From Ammoniphilus sp. YIM 78166 (lineage in GTDB: Bacteria; Bacillota; Bacilli; Aneurinibacillales; RAOX-1), in NCBI RefSeq assembly GCF_004522215.1, contig NZ_SDLR01000015.1:434-56872 (forward strand): 56,439 bases of DNA. The letters run 5' to 3'. This document shows, piece by piece, positions 41,918-51,339 of this stretch (position 1 is the first letter of the stretch; the number at the start of each line of letters is the position of its first letter). Position numbers and translations under genes: made by a program. The notes below the pieces were generated by a model that did no database searches, was not told where the DNA came from, and was given only the letters and a program-made list of their open reading frames with translations.

Positions 41918-42487
41918 TTATCTAAAGACATGACTTAAATCAATATCTAAATCTTGAAATATCCCAACACGAATGTGATCGCCCTTTGAATACACTTCTC
42001 TTTCTCCATACTTGCCTTGCTCATTCAACTTATAGACTTCGATCACCTGCTCCACTGGCTGAACCATCCAATATTCTTTAACTCCAGCCCGCTGGTAAAG
42101 GTTAAATTTTTCGAAGCGGTCTTTTTTAGCTGTGGAGGGAGAAATGATTTCTACAATGAGATCAGGGCTTCCATCACAACCCTTCTTATTAATCTTGGAC
42201 GAGTCACAGATGATAACAAGATCTGGTTGAACGACAGTATCATCGTCTTGCTTTTCATTGGGGAACAATCGCACGTCAAAGGGAGCCGGGTATACCTCAC
42301 ATGTTTTCCCCCGAAGATAATAATTGAACTCAGTTAATAGTTCTCGTAATATTCTCTGATGATCAGGAGTAGGCGCAGGGGTCATGTTAAAAGGAATACC
42401 ACCAATTAATTCCCAGCGTTCTTCATCCGGCCATTCTAGATAATCTTTATACGTATACCTTCGATTCGGATCAGGTGCAAAAACCAC
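41918..42487 (-). CDS. Uma2 family endonuclease (DUF820)
   Basis: 189-residue member of the Uma2/DUF820 group, a PD-(D/E)XK nuclease fold. The fold core is visible: VQPDLVIICD (Asp) and PDLIVEIISPSTAKKDRFEKFNLYQRAGVKEYWMV (Glu-x-Ile/Lys region). The GTG start follows AAAGGAGGGGAG. It stands alone between the iron locus and two membrane-protein genes. The family is widespread and often multi-copy; its biological role is not established. Confidence 0.88.
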   Translation of the reverse strand: MVFAPDPNRRYTYKDYLEWPDEERWELIGGIPFNMTPAPTPDHQRILRELLTEFNYYLRGKTCEVYPAPFDVRLFPNEKQDDDTVVQPDLVIICDSSKINKKGCDGSPDLIVEIISPSTAKKDRFEKFNLYQRAGVKEYWMVQPVEQVIEVYKLNEQGKYGEREVYSKGDHIRVGIFQDLDIDLSHVFR

Positions 42488-42581
42488 GAAACTCCCCTCC
42501 TTTCCTTCTTATTTTATCATTATTTATGGATAGATCGGAAAGTCCCTTCACTTTTTCATCCCCTACTGCCCAAACCTCCCC

Positions 42582-43052
42582 TTAACTACGATCCGTATAC
42601 CACCCTGTCCGTAAGAACAGCTTGTACTGCAAATAAATAATGATCACCGTTGCCAAAGCCAGAAGATACGACAGCATGAAATTCCAATATCGATGGTGTT
42701 CTAAATGTCCCGCCCCTAGCATCGTGCATTCGACGAATAGGATGGCCGTTGCCCAAATCAAATGACTTTTCACCGTGTTGCTAAACTTACGATACGAGTA
42801 GTGAATCATCAGATACCCTAACATGGGGAAAAGAGTCACATCAAGCAAAATGGGTACGCCAATGATTTGAGCAAGAGGGGTAGGCAAGTCCTTATATTCC
42901 CAGACTTTCAAGATGTAAACGAGTATGTATTGTTCTAAAAACCGCAAGTAACTTATACACAATAAACTGGAATAATACTCACGCAACTTTGACCGCTTCG
43001 CCCAGAACAAGAAAAAACAAACGGATATAATCGCATATAAGATACTAAGCAT
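42582..43052 (-). CDS. CBO0543 family membrane protein, copy 1
   Basis: 156 residues with four to five hydrophobic segments. Conserved features of the family are present: an LYxxISVxFFLFWA opening, WEYKDLPTPL, DVTLFPMLGYLMIHY and a late HHRYWNFMLSYLLALATVIIIYLQYKLF. ATG at 43052 lies a few bases beyond the stop codon of the neighbouring paralog; upstream in-frame codons are inside that gene. Function unknown; the pair is probably co-transcribed. Confidence 0.8.
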   Translation of the reverse strand: MLSILYAIISVCFFLFWAKRSKLREYYSSLLCISYLRFLEQYILVYILKVWEYKDLPTPLAQIIGVPILLDVTLFPMLGYLMIHYSYRKFSNTVKSHLIWATAILFVECTMLGAGHLEHHRYWNFMLSYLLALATVIIIYLQYKLFLRTGWYTDRS

Positions 43053-43057
43053 TCGGA

Positions 43058-43507
43058 TCACTGCCTGACTTTTTCTTTTGCGTAAAATTGATATTGCAGA
43101 ATGATCAAACCGAAAATGATCCAATCAGAAAGATAAGACATCCATAAATTCCACCATAGATGGTGCCGTATGATCCCGAATTGAAGGTAGATATACTCTA
43201 GTAGGATTGCTCCAAGTGACCAAAAAAACGTCCAGATGATTCGTTTTTTTATCGTTAAGGGAAGACCTTGTATGAATAAATACGAAACAACAGGGTAAAT
43301 TCCGAAATCGAGCACCAGGGGAACAGCAAGACCGCTTAATGGTTTATCCACATAAGACCAAAGTCTATATTCCTCCATGATCAAGTCGGTTAACAGCCCA
43401 AGAAAAGCTGAAAACAAAGCAGTGGGAAATAGCTCTGGAATCCGCTTCTTATCTGCTAGTAACCCAAACATCAGCCATGAAAAAATAAAAACTAAAATCG
43501 TTACCAT
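43058..43507 (-). CDS. CBO0543 family membrane protein, copy 2 (N terminus uncertain)
   Basis: 149 residues, about five membrane segments, with the family blocks LWSYVDKPLSGLAVPLVLDFGIYPVVSYLFIQGLP and HHLWWNLWMSYLSDWIIFGLIILQYQFYAKE. The ATG at 43507 lacks a ribosome site. A strong one (GAGGGTGAT) instead precedes an ATG at 43563 in another frame, which encodes MDEKNIIFSAMNWACMPHSW and stops across the 43507 start codon. If one base is skipped, the two join as ...FSANELGLYAALMVTILVF, a more usual beginning. Either the gene carries a one-base frameshift, or it is coupled to a 20-codon leader. Confidence 0.75.
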   Translation of the reverse strand: MVTILVFIFSWLMFGLLADKKRIPELFPTALFSAFLGLLTDLIMEEYRLWSYVDKPLSGLAVPLVLDFGIYPVVSYLFIQGLPLTIKKRIIWTFFWSLGAILLEYIYLQFGIIRHHLWWNLWMSYLSDWIIFGLIILQYQFYAKEKVRQ

Positions 43508-43563
43508 GAGTGCGGCATACAGGCCCAGTTCATTGCGCTAAATATGATGTTTTTCTCATCCAT
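43501..43563 (-). other. 20-codon leader or frameshifted N terminus of the CBO0543 gene
   Basis: ATG at 43563 has the best ribosome site in the neighbourhood. The frame closes at TAA 43501-43503, overlapping the ATG at 43505-43507 of the downstream frame. Confidence 0.5.
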
Positions 43564-43668
43564 TTTTATCACCCTCTACCCGTTATACTACAATTATTAA
43601 CAAAGTTGTACGGTATAAAACTAAACTAAACATTCAAGGCCTAGTTTTCTGTGTTCTGTACGCAAATC

Positions 43669-43701
43669 ATAAAAAACCCTAACCGAAAGGTTAAGGTTTT
43701 C
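43669..43701 (-). terminator. Terminator of the LysM-propeller gene
   Basis: The minus-strand stem AAAACCTTAACC against GGTTAGGGTTTT (one mismatch, TTTC loop) is followed by TT. It lies 15 bases past the stop codon. Confidence 0.8.
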
Positions 43702-43715
43702 TCATCCTTACCATT

Positions 43716-45053
43716 TTACCCTACGATTTCTGCCTGTGTTCCATCCGTTTTCATGCGAAGCAATTTCTCACCATTGTATTGCACTCTAAAGAATAGCCAT
43801 TCCCCAACAACGTTAATGAGACCGGCGAATCCGTATACAGGAGTGAGCTTGATCTGCTCCGGCGAATCCAGCCTCGTCTTGTATAGGTCAGAATATCCAT
43901 AATAAATCCAGTCCCCATGTACATTTAGGGAAGTAGGATTGCTATATTCTGCAGCAAAGGAGGTTTTTCCTGTGCCATCCCATTTCACACGGAAGATACC
44001 TGGGAGCGTTTGGTTCACAAAATAAATCCAATCTCCTACAACATTGAGCTGTCTTGCGGAATCCTGGGTTACCTGAGCTCGGTTGGTGCCATCCGTTTTG
44101 ATCTTGTAGATTCGCAGGTTTTGCGGCTGTGCGGTATAAAAGATCCAGTCCGCTGAGACATACATTTCCTCCACGCCATAATCCTCACCCATTCTTGTTT
44201 TTCCCGTTCCATTAACGTTCATCTTATAAATCCGATACTGTTCGCTTTGAGTAACATAATAAATCCAGTCTCCAACCACCACCATCACAGTGGCTGAGTG
44301 CTGATCATCGATTTTGGTTCGTTGGGTTCCATCAGTCCGGATCTTATACATTTTCATCTGATCATTCCGATTAATATAGTAAACCCAATCTCCCATTACG
44401 TTGATATAAAGAGCATTATCATCGTTCAATTTCTGCTTTGCCGTGCCATCCAGTCTCATCTTGTAGAGCCTATTGCCATTCGTTATGTTGCTGAAGTACA
44501 CCCAATCGCCTTGCTGTGCGGCAATTCCCCAATTCGAAATGTTCCCGGATGTATTCCCCTGCTGAGGGATCGGGCCATACGCAGCCAATTGGGCCCGAAG
44601 CCGCTCATTTTCTTGCTTTAATTGGTAATAATCAGTCTCCACCACGATAAGCTGCTCCTGCTCTTTCCATGTAACTCTGGCCCCTACTCGCCGAAATTCA
44701 GCAATGGGTACATAAATGTACGGGTACTCAGCATTTTCAGGCTGATAATTGAGCACTGGATATAAGCCTGTATTAATATCCACCCCGTTGACAAGGATAG
44801 GCCTCGTGGCAGTATAAGCCGTAACCGGCCGGTACGCTTGCTGTCTTGTCTGCGAATGGTTCCCTGCGCTTCTTGAATCTTGCGATTTCAGATATGGAAT
44901 ATACAACTGCTGCCCCCAGGCCAAGTGATAATGAGAAAGGTTATTCATTCTCGCAATCTGCTCCGGTGTCGTGTGGAATCGGCTTGCAATGGTGAAAAGA
45001 GTATCCCCATATTGCACTTGGTATGGGACCATGGACGGAGTGTTCACTATCAT
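43716..45053 (-). CDS. LysM domain protein with DUF5050-type beta-propeller
   Basis: 445 residues without a signal peptide. One LysM (about 11-54, YQVQYGDTLFTIASRF...LYIP) suggests binding to peptidoglycan or cortex. A middle segment (about 85-130) resembles a copper-amine-oxidase-N-like stalk domain. From about 170 to 445 there are seven repeats of the type GDWVYYxN...YKIRTDGTxxxKL, the DUF5050 propeller. The ATG at 45053 directly abuts AGGGG; the GTG two codons later (45047) is better spaced and may be the true start. Absence of a signal peptide plus LysM is common in spore-coat or cortex proteins made in the mother cell; that role is inference. Confidence 0.8.
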   Translation of the reverse strand: MIVNTPSMVPYQVQYGDTLFTIASRFHTTPEQIARMNNLSHYHLAWGQQLYIPYLKSQDSRSAGNHSQTRQQAYRPVTAYTATRPILVNGVDINTGLYPVLNYQPENAEYPYIYVPIAEFRRVGARVTWKEQEQLIVVETDYYQLKQENERLRAQLAAYGPIPQQGNTSGNISNWGIAAQQGDWVYFSNITNGNRLYKMRLDGTAKQKLNDDNALYINVMGDWVYYINRNDQMKMYKIRTDGTQRTKIDDQHSATVMVVVGDWIYYVTQSEQYRIYKMNVNGTGKTRMGEDYGVEEMYVSADWIFYTAQPQNLRIYKIKTDGTNRAQVTQDSARQLNVVGDWIYFVNQTLPGIFRVKWDGTGKTSFAAEYSNPTSLNVHGDWIYYGYSDLYKTRLDSPEQIKLTPVYGFAGLINVVGEWLFFRVQYNGEKLLRMKTDGTQAEIVG

Positions 45054-45353
45054 CCCCTGCTTTCACTAGTTTATAGTAGCCTATTCCTGTCAACCTTGTT
45101 CGGTGTAGCAACCTCAATTAAGTGCAATCCTGGAAAGATTGACTCTTCTTTTTTCCTCCTGTAAATCCCCATAACTATTTTCTTTGTACAATCTTCAGGA
45201 TTAAAGCCCTACTTCCATTACAGTCCTTTGGTTCTTTTTAACCAATAACTGAAAAGTTTTAACTATACAAAAAGTCCGATATACAGATATGCAATATTCC
45301 ACCTATAATATATCTTGTGCATTTACATTTATTAGCAAAGGGGCCATCCTTCT
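45054..45353. other. Divergent intergenic region
   Basis: About 300 bases between the LysM and carboxypeptidase genes. A TATAAT at about 45305 on the plus strand could be the -10 of the carboxypeptidase gene, but no good -35 precedes it. No gene, repeat or other signal was seen. Confidence 0.3.
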
Positions 45354-46526
45354 ATGAAACTACGAAGATTATCAAAACTTGTAGGAATGGGTATTCTATC
45401 TGCAACGTTATTAGCATCCTCTGCCTTTGCGGCCAATACGATTCCCGGCGGTCCATCCACCAACGGAAATGTTTCCTATGAAAGCATGCTTACATACGAT
45501 GAGATGATTAAAAAGCTAGAAGACATCCAAAAAACGAGCAAAGTACAATTAGAGGTCTTTACTCTGGCCGATATCCTGGGAGAGGATAAGGGTAAGAGTG
45601 AGAGCGACAGAGATCTTTACGTAGCGAAAATGGGAGAAGAAGGCGCAGGAAAGAAAAAGATTTGGGTACAAGCCCAGATTCACGGCAATGAGAAGTTAGG
45701 TACGGAAGCCGTGTTTGAAGTCATGAAAAATTTAAGTACGGATAAAAACAATAAACAAATCCAAACGATCCTGGAAAATTCCGTGATCTACTTTATCCCT
45801 ATGTACAATCCGGATGGAGCGGAAGCCAATACGAGAGGGACTAATATCCTTGGCACGTCGAGTACGAACTTTGACTTGAATCGCGATTGGACAGAGAATG
45901 GCTTTAAGGCGAAGGAATCAAGGGCTTTCTATACGTTCTGGGCACAAGTAAAGCCTGATTTCATGATTGATATCCATCATCAGGGGTTAAAAACGGTTCC
46001 AGGAACCAATGAGTCCACTTCGATGTCTCTAGGAATCTCGTTAGCACCAAACGGTCCTACGATGACGACTTCAGGTCTAGTCACGGGGGAATTTGAGAAC
46101 ATGTCCTATCGAGATGCTACTCGCGCGGTACAAGGTTATGTCTATAACAACATCATCAAATATGGCTATACCCATATTGATCGTTATACCACAGGCAACC
46201 GCGGACAAAATGAAATCGACATCCGTGGAGGCGTAGCCTCAGCCGTGATGCTGGGTCTAAACTGGAATGGATTGAATCCTGAAGGGCATTCCCACCCTGC
46301 TATTTTCTTCGAGACCAAAGGAAATACCAACAGCAACAGCATCGGACAAAAAGCCAATGGCCACTTAACGAAGCAAAACACACTAGGACTGCAAGCAGCC
46401 CTCTATGGAATTGCTAGCGGGGACGCCCTAAAGGAAGAATATGTGAATGTGTGGGAGAATACGATCCCTATTGGTAAGATTGAATTCTATCAAACCGATT
46501 ACGATGGTATGGTTCCGAAGGAATAG
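45354..46526 (+). CDS. Secreted M14 family zinc carboxypeptidase
   Basis: 390-residue precursor with a signal peptide (about 1-27, ending SAFA-A). Zinc ligands of M14 are seen in QIHGNEKLG (His, Glu) and the later His in DIHHQG. The catalytic Glu is in AIFFETKG, and substrate-binding features FDLNRDW and YNPDGAEANTR are present. The role is extracellular removal of C-terminal amino acids or trimming of wall peptides. A weak ribosome site (AAAGGGG) lies 10-11 bases before ATG. Confidence 0.88.
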   Translation: MKLRRLSKLVGMGILSATLLASSAFAANTIPGGPSTNGNVSYESMLTYDEMIKKLEDIQKTSKVQLEVFTLADILGEDKGKSESDRDLYVAKMGEEGAGKKKIWVQAQIHGNEKLGTEAVFEVMKNLSTDKNNKQIQTILENSVIYFIPMYNPDGAEANTRGTNILGTSSTNFDLNRDWTENGFKAKESRAFYTFWAQVKPDFMIDIHHQGLKTVPGTNESTSMSLGISLAPNGPTMTTSGLVTGEFENMSYRDATRAVQGYVYNNIIKYGYTHIDRYTTGNRGQNEIDIRGGVASAVMLGLNWNGLNPEGHSHPAIFFETKGNTNSNSIGQKANGHLTKQNTLGLQAALYGIASGDALKEEYVNVWENTIPIGKIEFYQTDYDGMVPKE

Positions 46527-46581
46527 GATTAAACCAACTCCTGCAGATGGTTTTCCATTTGTGGGGGTTTTGACTTTGACA

Positions 46582-46608
46582 AAAGCCGACTTGAGAGTCG
46601 GCTTTTTT
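46582..46608 (+). terminator. Terminator of the carboxypeptidase gene
   Basis: A 10-bp perfect stem (AAAGCCGACT against AGTCGGCTTT, 3-base loop) followed by TTT, 55 bases after the stop codon. Confidence 0.9.
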
Positions 46609-46713
46609 GCTGTTCAGTATGGATGAAGCCATTTTATTCGATAATTTTACACCTCCGCAGCGCTTTGCCGAACTCAAGCAGGTCAGAGATTATGCAGTTT
46701 AGCATACCCCTGC

Positions 46714-46735
46714 GTAGTCCCCCCTAAGGGGGGGA
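46714..46735. repeat. GC palindrome
   Basis: A run of C followed by TAA and a run of G (CCCCCCTAAGGGGGG). It lies between the carboxypeptidase terminator and the primase-like gene. No T tract. Role unknown. Confidence 0.4.
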
Positions 46736-46762
46736 ATGTTCCATCCTCTTCTCCCCCAACTT

Positions 46763-47653
46763 TCAGGAGACTCCCTGCATAATATAAGATTTCAAACCCA
46801 TTGTATTGATTAGTTCATTTTGCGTGAACGGAGTTTTTCGTCCCCAATGAATGACCCGTACCAAAAAAGGCCTTCTAGGATTTTTCATATGATAGAAGCC
46901 GGGTATACGCATGTCTCTTGTTAGATTAGTAATCATGGGATCGGATCCGAATTTTTTCACCAAGGCTTCTTGAATAGGAACGAATTTGCTAAGGGATCCA
47001 CCTTGAACGGGCCAATAAATATGATATCCGTTGCTCGTTTCGATGATCATCGCGTTCCTTATATGTTTCCAATATTTTTTAAGAAACTCTTTTTTCAATT
47101 GTGTGACTCTCTGTTCGGTTCGAAGGGCTAAAAGTTGGTATTGTCCTTGCTTATTTCTCTTGACCGTAACCGATTCGATCTGCTCTACTGGGTTAGATCT
47201 TATGGATATCATTTTCTGTTTAACTTGTTCTCTTGTGTTTAAGCATGCCGAAATTTTGTTTAAATCTACATCGATAAACTGCGCTTTGATTTCTTTAATC
47301 TTGCTATCTTTTTTTTCTCCGTAGTTAATTTGCATAAAAACAGCATAACCTCTCGCATTTTGACTGAGTACATGCACGGGTTTGTTGTTTTTCGTAAAGA
47401 GTTTGATTTCAGGCACTCGTTTTTCCATCAGCTTTAGAGGCTTTTGCAGTAGGATTGCATGCCTATTATTTGAAGTATTACTGTTACTAGAAGTGCTATT
47501 GCTAGAAGTGCTGCGTTTAGCGTCTTGGACTAAGACAAATTGCAGCCGTTCATTCTCCTTGTAGCCCAGTTTTCTAATAAAATAATATAGTTGGCTTGAA
47601 CTCGTTTTAATAAGGTTGGAATATTGGGTTACACCCGGTTTCAAGAAAACCAC
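46763..47653 (-). CDS. Stand-alone RepB-primase-like protein
   Basis: 296 residues. The C-terminal two thirds resemble the archaeo-eukaryotic-type primase domain of plasmid and phage replication proteins: FIDVDLNK (metal-binding Asp pair), IIETSNGYHIYWPV (His), then DPMITNLTRDMRIPGFYHMKNPRRPF. No helicase or DNA-binding domain is attached. Residues about 47-62 are a Ser/Asn/Thr run made by repeats of TSSNS. The GTG at 47653 is close to its ribosome site GAGGGAT; the TTG three codons later is an alternative. No other replication or phage gene lies nearby, so it may be a remnant of an integrated element. Confidence 0.6.
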   Translation of the reverse strand: MVFLKPGVTQYSNLIKTSSSQLYYFIRKLGYKENERLQFVLVQDAKRSTSSNSTSSNSNTSNNRHAILLQKPLKLMEKRVPEIKLFTKNNKPVHVLSQNARGYAVFMQINYGEKKDSKIKEIKAQFIDVDLNKISACLNTREQVKQKMISIRSNPVEQIESVTVKRNKQGQYQLLALRTEQRVTQLKKEFLKKYWKHIRNAMIIETSNGYHIYWPVQGGSLSKFVPIQEALVKKFGSDPMITNLTRDMRIPGFYHMKNPRRPFLVRVIHWGRKTPFTQNELINTMGLKSYIMQGVS

Positions 47654-47828
47654 ATCCCTCTAGTAGGCTAGCATACACTTTAATATCTCTTCTAAACAAT
47701 CATATTCTAAAAAGATAAAACTAGTGAAAACCGGCGAACCTATTTTTCAGGATACAAGGAAACCTCCCTCCTTGCTTTTTACTGGATGTTCCGCGCAGCC
47801 TCTACCCGATAGAATTTCACACATGAAA

Positions 47829-47878
47829 AAGGCCTGATCTACACCCATCTGTGATGATGTAGATCAGGCCTTTCTTTA
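47829..47878 (-). terminator. Strong hairpin terminator after the histidine kinase gene
   Basis: A 15-bp perfect stem (AAGGCCTGATCTACA against TGTAGATCAGGCCTT) lies just beyond the kinase stop codon, with pyrimidine-rich TTTCTTT on the plus strand and a shorter T run on the minus strand. It abuts repeat R6. Confidence 0.7.
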
Positions 47879-49705
47879 ATCGACAAAAATCGGGGAGTGA
47901 CAGGCACCACTATGTGATAAAGGCAAAATAATCTCCACAGCCGTACCTCTTCCCACCTCACTCTCGATTCTCATCATCCCTCTATGATGTTGGATAATAC
48001 GATGGCTTACCATTAACCCCAGGCCTGTTCCGGACTCTTTGGTCGTATAAAAAGGCTGGCCGATTTTTGATAATTGATGACTCGGAATCCCGCACCCCTG
48101 ATCTATAATTTGAATACATATTTTTTCGCCCTGTCTTTCACTCCGAATCCAAATTTCACCGCCTGTTGACATCGATTCGATGGAGTTCTTTAAGAGATTA
48201 ATGAACACTTGTTTTAAAGACCTCTGACACTGAATTAAGGGCAAATCATCATCAAAATCGTTTCGGATCACGACATTACGAAGGTTCGCTTCGCCTTCAA
48301 GCAATTTGACAACCTCGTTTAATTTATCCGGAATACTACCGAGAGCCATCGTTTCATTTGAAGGCTTAGCTAGTACCAACAATTCACTAACAATCTCGTT
48401 GATTCGATCGATTTCCGACAACATCACATCATAAAACAGCTTCTTCGTATGGGTAGTATCTTCCGACCGGAAAAGTTGAACGAAACCACGAAGGCTGGTT
48501 AAAGGATTCCGGATCTCATGGGCGATGCCAGCAGCTAATTCTCCTACAACAGCTAACTTTTCTGATCTTCGGATTAATTCCTCGTTCTGCTTTTGTTCGG
48601 TAATATCGGTGACGATGAACGAGACCCCTACCTTCTCACCGTTGATAATAATCGGGGACATGGTCGTCCTGATCTCCACTCTTTTTCCACTTTTATGCTT
48701 CATAAAGGTTTCAAAATCAATGTATTCACTGTCTAACAAAGCACTGAGCTTGTTCTCCGCATTCGGAAGCTGTTCTGGAAAAAGCAATTCTTTATAATTC
48801 ATCTGAGTTAATTCCATCAAACGATAACCGATAATGCCCTCATACGCGGGATTGGCTTCGATAAATCGCCCTTCCATATTGATGGCACAAACCCCCACAT
48901 GAGTACATTCGAGTAAGGATTCATGGCGCTTTTGAATTTGTTGGATTTCTAACTCCATATTCCTGCGTTCCGTTACATCACGGCATACTCCGATCACATG
49001 CTGGATATGTCCCGCATCATTACGTATTTTTTTGGCTAAGGATTCTTGCCAAACGTAATGTCCCTCTTTATGGCGAATACGAAAAATGGCTTTTCTGCTT
49101 TCTTCAGAACCTTGCTCCAACCAATTATCTCGATCCTCCGGATGCCAATAGTCGTAGCCGTTTTTTCCGATCATCTCTTCTGGCTCATAGCCCAGCAACT
49201 TACGGACCGCAGGTGAGACATAGGTTAGAACCCCCTCTGATGTAAAACGGATAATCATATCTTGAGAATGTTCAGCTATCAGATGGTGTAGCTCCTCGAT
49301 CCTCTTCAATTCGTCTTCCTTCATCTTTTGTTCGGTGATATCCACCACTTGAGATATAAAGAAGGAAGGTTTTCCAACCTCGTCACGAACTAAAGAAACA
49401 CTTAAAATCGCTGTCAAAATTTCACCAGATCTATGGATATACCTTTTTTCATGTTGGTAGCTTTCGAATTCCCCATGTAATAATCTTCGAAAGGCCGATT
49501 GGCAGAGTTCTAAATCATCCGGATGGGTTATCGCTTGAAACGATAAGCTTAGCAATTCCTCTTTGCTGTATCCCATCATGTTACAGAAGGAGGAATTGAC
49601 TTTGCTAAACTCCCCATTAGGTGATCCTATAATCATCCCAATAGGGGCTTGCTCAAATACACGAACAAAAAGGTGTTGGTCCTCTAAATGGGATTCGCTG
49701 AACAT
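47876..49705 (-). CDS. PAS-containing sensor histidine kinase (three PAS domains)
   Basis: 609 residues, soluble. PAS domains at about 12-130, 143-255 and 265-375 are each closed by a PAC motif (VDITEQK, RDVTERR, TDITEQK). HisKA (about 390-450) carries the phospho-acceptor GIAHEIRNPL. HATPase follows with N box NLLKNSIES, G1 DQGCGIP and G2 GTGLGLMVSH. No response regulator is adjacent. The PAS plus HisKA arrangement is that of Bacillus sporulation kinases (KinA/KinE type) feeding the Spo0F phosphorelay, which is a plausible role. The last ten residues (GACHSPIFVD) come from repeat copy R6 rather than from the kinase family. Confidence 0.9.
   Translation of the reverse strand: MFSESHLEDQHLFVRVFEQAPIGMIIGSPNGEFSKVNSSFCNMMGYSKEELLSLSFQAITHPDDLELCQSAFRRLLHGEFESYQHEKRYIHRSGEILTAILSVSLVRDEVGKPSFFISQVVDITEQKMKEDELKRIEELHHLIAEHSQDMIIRFTSEGVLTYVSPAVRKLLGYEPEEMIGKNGYDYWHPEDRDNWLEQGSEESRKAIFRIRHKEGHYVWQESLAKKIRNDAGHIQHVIGVCRDVTERRNMELEIQQIQKRHESLLECTHVGVCAINMEGRFIEANPAYEGIIGYRLMELTQMNYKELLFPEQLPNAENKLSALLDSEYIDFETFMKHKSGKRVEIRTTMSPIIINGEKVGVSFIVTDITEQKQNEELIRRSEKLAVVGELAAGIAHEIRNPLTSLRGFVQLFRSEDTTHTKKLFYDVMLSEIDRINEIVSELLVLAKPSNETMALGSIPDKLNEVVKLLEGEANLRNVVIRNDFDDDLPLIQCQRSLKQVFINLLKNSIESMSTGGEIWIRSERQGEKICIQIIDQGCGIPSHQLSKIGQPFYTTKESGTGLGLMVSHRIIQHHRGMMRIESEVGRGTAVEIILPLSHSGACHSPIFVD
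47880..47908 (-). repeat. Dispersed repeat copy R6 (short form)
   Basis: The plus strand reads TCGACAAAAATCGGGGAGTG then ACAGGCACC, one base different from R3-R5. Read on the minus strand it encodes the last codons and comes directly before the stop of the kinase gene. Confidence 0.9.
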
Positions 49706-49789
49706 GGGATCCTCCGCAGTGTTGGGTATTAATACCTACCATTTTAACCAATTCCCCCTTACAAATATCGGCTTCCCCTTTCTTAAAAG

Positions 49790-49819
49790 CAAAAAGGAAC
49801 AGCGATGCACACTGCTCCT
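49790..49819 (-). terminator. Terminator of the second kinase gene
   Basis: The minus-strand stem AGGAGCAG against CTGTTCCT (one G-T pair, 9-base loop) is followed by TTTTT. Confidence 0.7.
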
Positions 49820-49833
49820 AAACCATCAATTCC

Positions 49834-51087
49834 CTATGCGATTTGCGAAGGCAAAATGACATGAACGGTCGTTCCTTTGTTTAATTCACTATCGATCCCC
49901 ATATACCCACCGTGATTTTTCAGGATCTGTTGCGTAACCATTATACCTAGTCCTGTTCCATCTTCCTTTGTTGTAAAAAACGGTTCTCCTAAACGATTGA
50001 CCTGGTCTTGGGGAATGCCGCAGCCTTCGTCTCGGATGAGGACGGATATATGCTTTGGATTGATTTCATTCAATTCCATATGGATTTTTCCACCTTGTGG
50101 CATGGATTCTACTGCATTTTTTAGGAGATTGATAAAAACTTGTTTTAATTGGTTTTCCTCGCATCGGACTACGGCGGAATCAAACGTTTCGCTGTATAGG
50201 ATCTGAACATTCCTTAGGTTAGTCAAGGGTTCTAAAAAGGTAATCACGCTTCTTACGATAGAATTTAAATGGTGAGGCTTAAGATCAACCTCGTGTGGCT
50301 TGGAGAGAATCAAAAACTCACTCACAATCAGATTGATTCGATCAATCTCCGATAACAAGATTTGGGAATGGCGTTGATTAAGGTTTGAATCTAATAACTG
50401 TATAAATCCTTTTATCGTGGTTAAGGGATTTCGAATTTCATGAGCAATTCCTGCCGCTAATTGACCCACAACGGATAATTTATCAGCTTGACGAATAAAG
50501 GTTTCCATTTTCTTTGACTCTGTCAAATCTCTAATAATCTCAAAGATACCAACCAATCGCTCGCCTATAAAAATAGGAACCATTTTTACATTGATTTCAA
50601 CTTGGTGTCCCTTCTTGTGAAAGATCGTCAACTCATATTCCTGAGGTTCACCACCGACCGCTAGCATGGTATGTCTTAGCTTTTTTTCCATACATTCAGG
50701 GGCAACAATGGAAGCAGCTCCGATAATTTTCAAATCCTCAACCGTGTAACCACAAATTTTTTCAACGAAAGAATTGCCCTGAATTAAATTCCCGTTGAGA
50801 TCGAACTCTAAAACACATTCTGTATTATGAGTAAAAAGAGACTGATATCGTTGCTTGCTTTCTGCCACAAGTGTTTCCATCAGCTCTTGATTTTCTCTTT
50901 CTTTCTCCTGCAACTGTTTGCGATAGTACTGTTCTTTGTCAAATTGACGACCTAAAAACCATGCCAAAATTAAGGCAATGACCTGATCCAACAGCTCACG
51001 GGATAGATCCTCATGAAAATATAGATATTGAATGAGGCCAAAGACTACGCAAATAGAAATGGTAACGATTCTGCCTTTATACGCCAT
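49834..51087 (-). CDS. Membrane-associated PAS sensor histidine kinase
   Basis: 417 residues. A short hydrophobic N terminus (about 8-47, one or two membrane helices) and a coiled linker are followed by one PAS domain (about 80-195, ending IRDLTESK). HisKA carries GIAHEIRNPLTTIKGF, and HATPase has NLLKNAVES, DEGCGIP and GTGLGIMVTQ. No cognate regulator is adjacent. Its catalytic half is closely related to the kinases at 47876 and 54659, suggesting descent from one sporulation-kinase ancestor. It is divergent from the diguanylate cyclase gene. Confidence 0.9.
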   Translation of the reverse strand: MAYKGRIVTISICVVFGLIQYLYFHEDLSRELLDQVIALILAWFLGRQFDKEQYYRKQLQEKERENQELMETLVAESKQRYQSLFTHNTECVLEFDLNGNLIQGNSFVEKICGYTVEDLKIIGAASIVAPECMEKKLRHTMLAVGGEPQEYELTIFHKKGHQVEINVKMVPIFIGERLVGIFEIIRDLTESKKMETFIRQADKLSVVGQLAAGIAHEIRNPLTTIKGFIQLLDSNLNQRHSQILLSEIDRINLIVSEFLILSKPHEVDLKPHHLNSIVRSVITFLEPLTNLRNVQILYSETFDSAVVRCEENQLKQVFINLLKNAVESMPQGGKIHMELNEINPKHISVLIRDEGCGIPQDQVNRLGEPFFTTKEDGTGLGIMVTQQILKNHGGYMGIDSELNKGTTVHVILPSQIA

Positions 51088-51339
51088 ATCAACCTCGATA
51101 TAATAGTAATAGTTACAACTATTCTACTCCCTAATAAGTTTAGAATCTATAGTGCAAATTTGGAGCGCAACGAAAGCACGTAGTTGGAAAAAGCCATTAA
51201 TACAAATCAGGTAACCATCTTTGATTACTTTGTCTATCCGTTAAACATTAACATGCCCATTCCCTTTTTTCATAATAAGAACTCAGCTTTCTATGGTAAA
51301 CTTAAGTTTAAGAAATTTAGGATTAAACGGAGAAAAATG

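Noticed and set aside
46619..46702. 27-codon frame MDEAILFDNFTPPQRFAELK...
   Set aside because: No ribosome site and no recognised family; it lies behind a terminator. It could be a gene fragment but cannot be supported.
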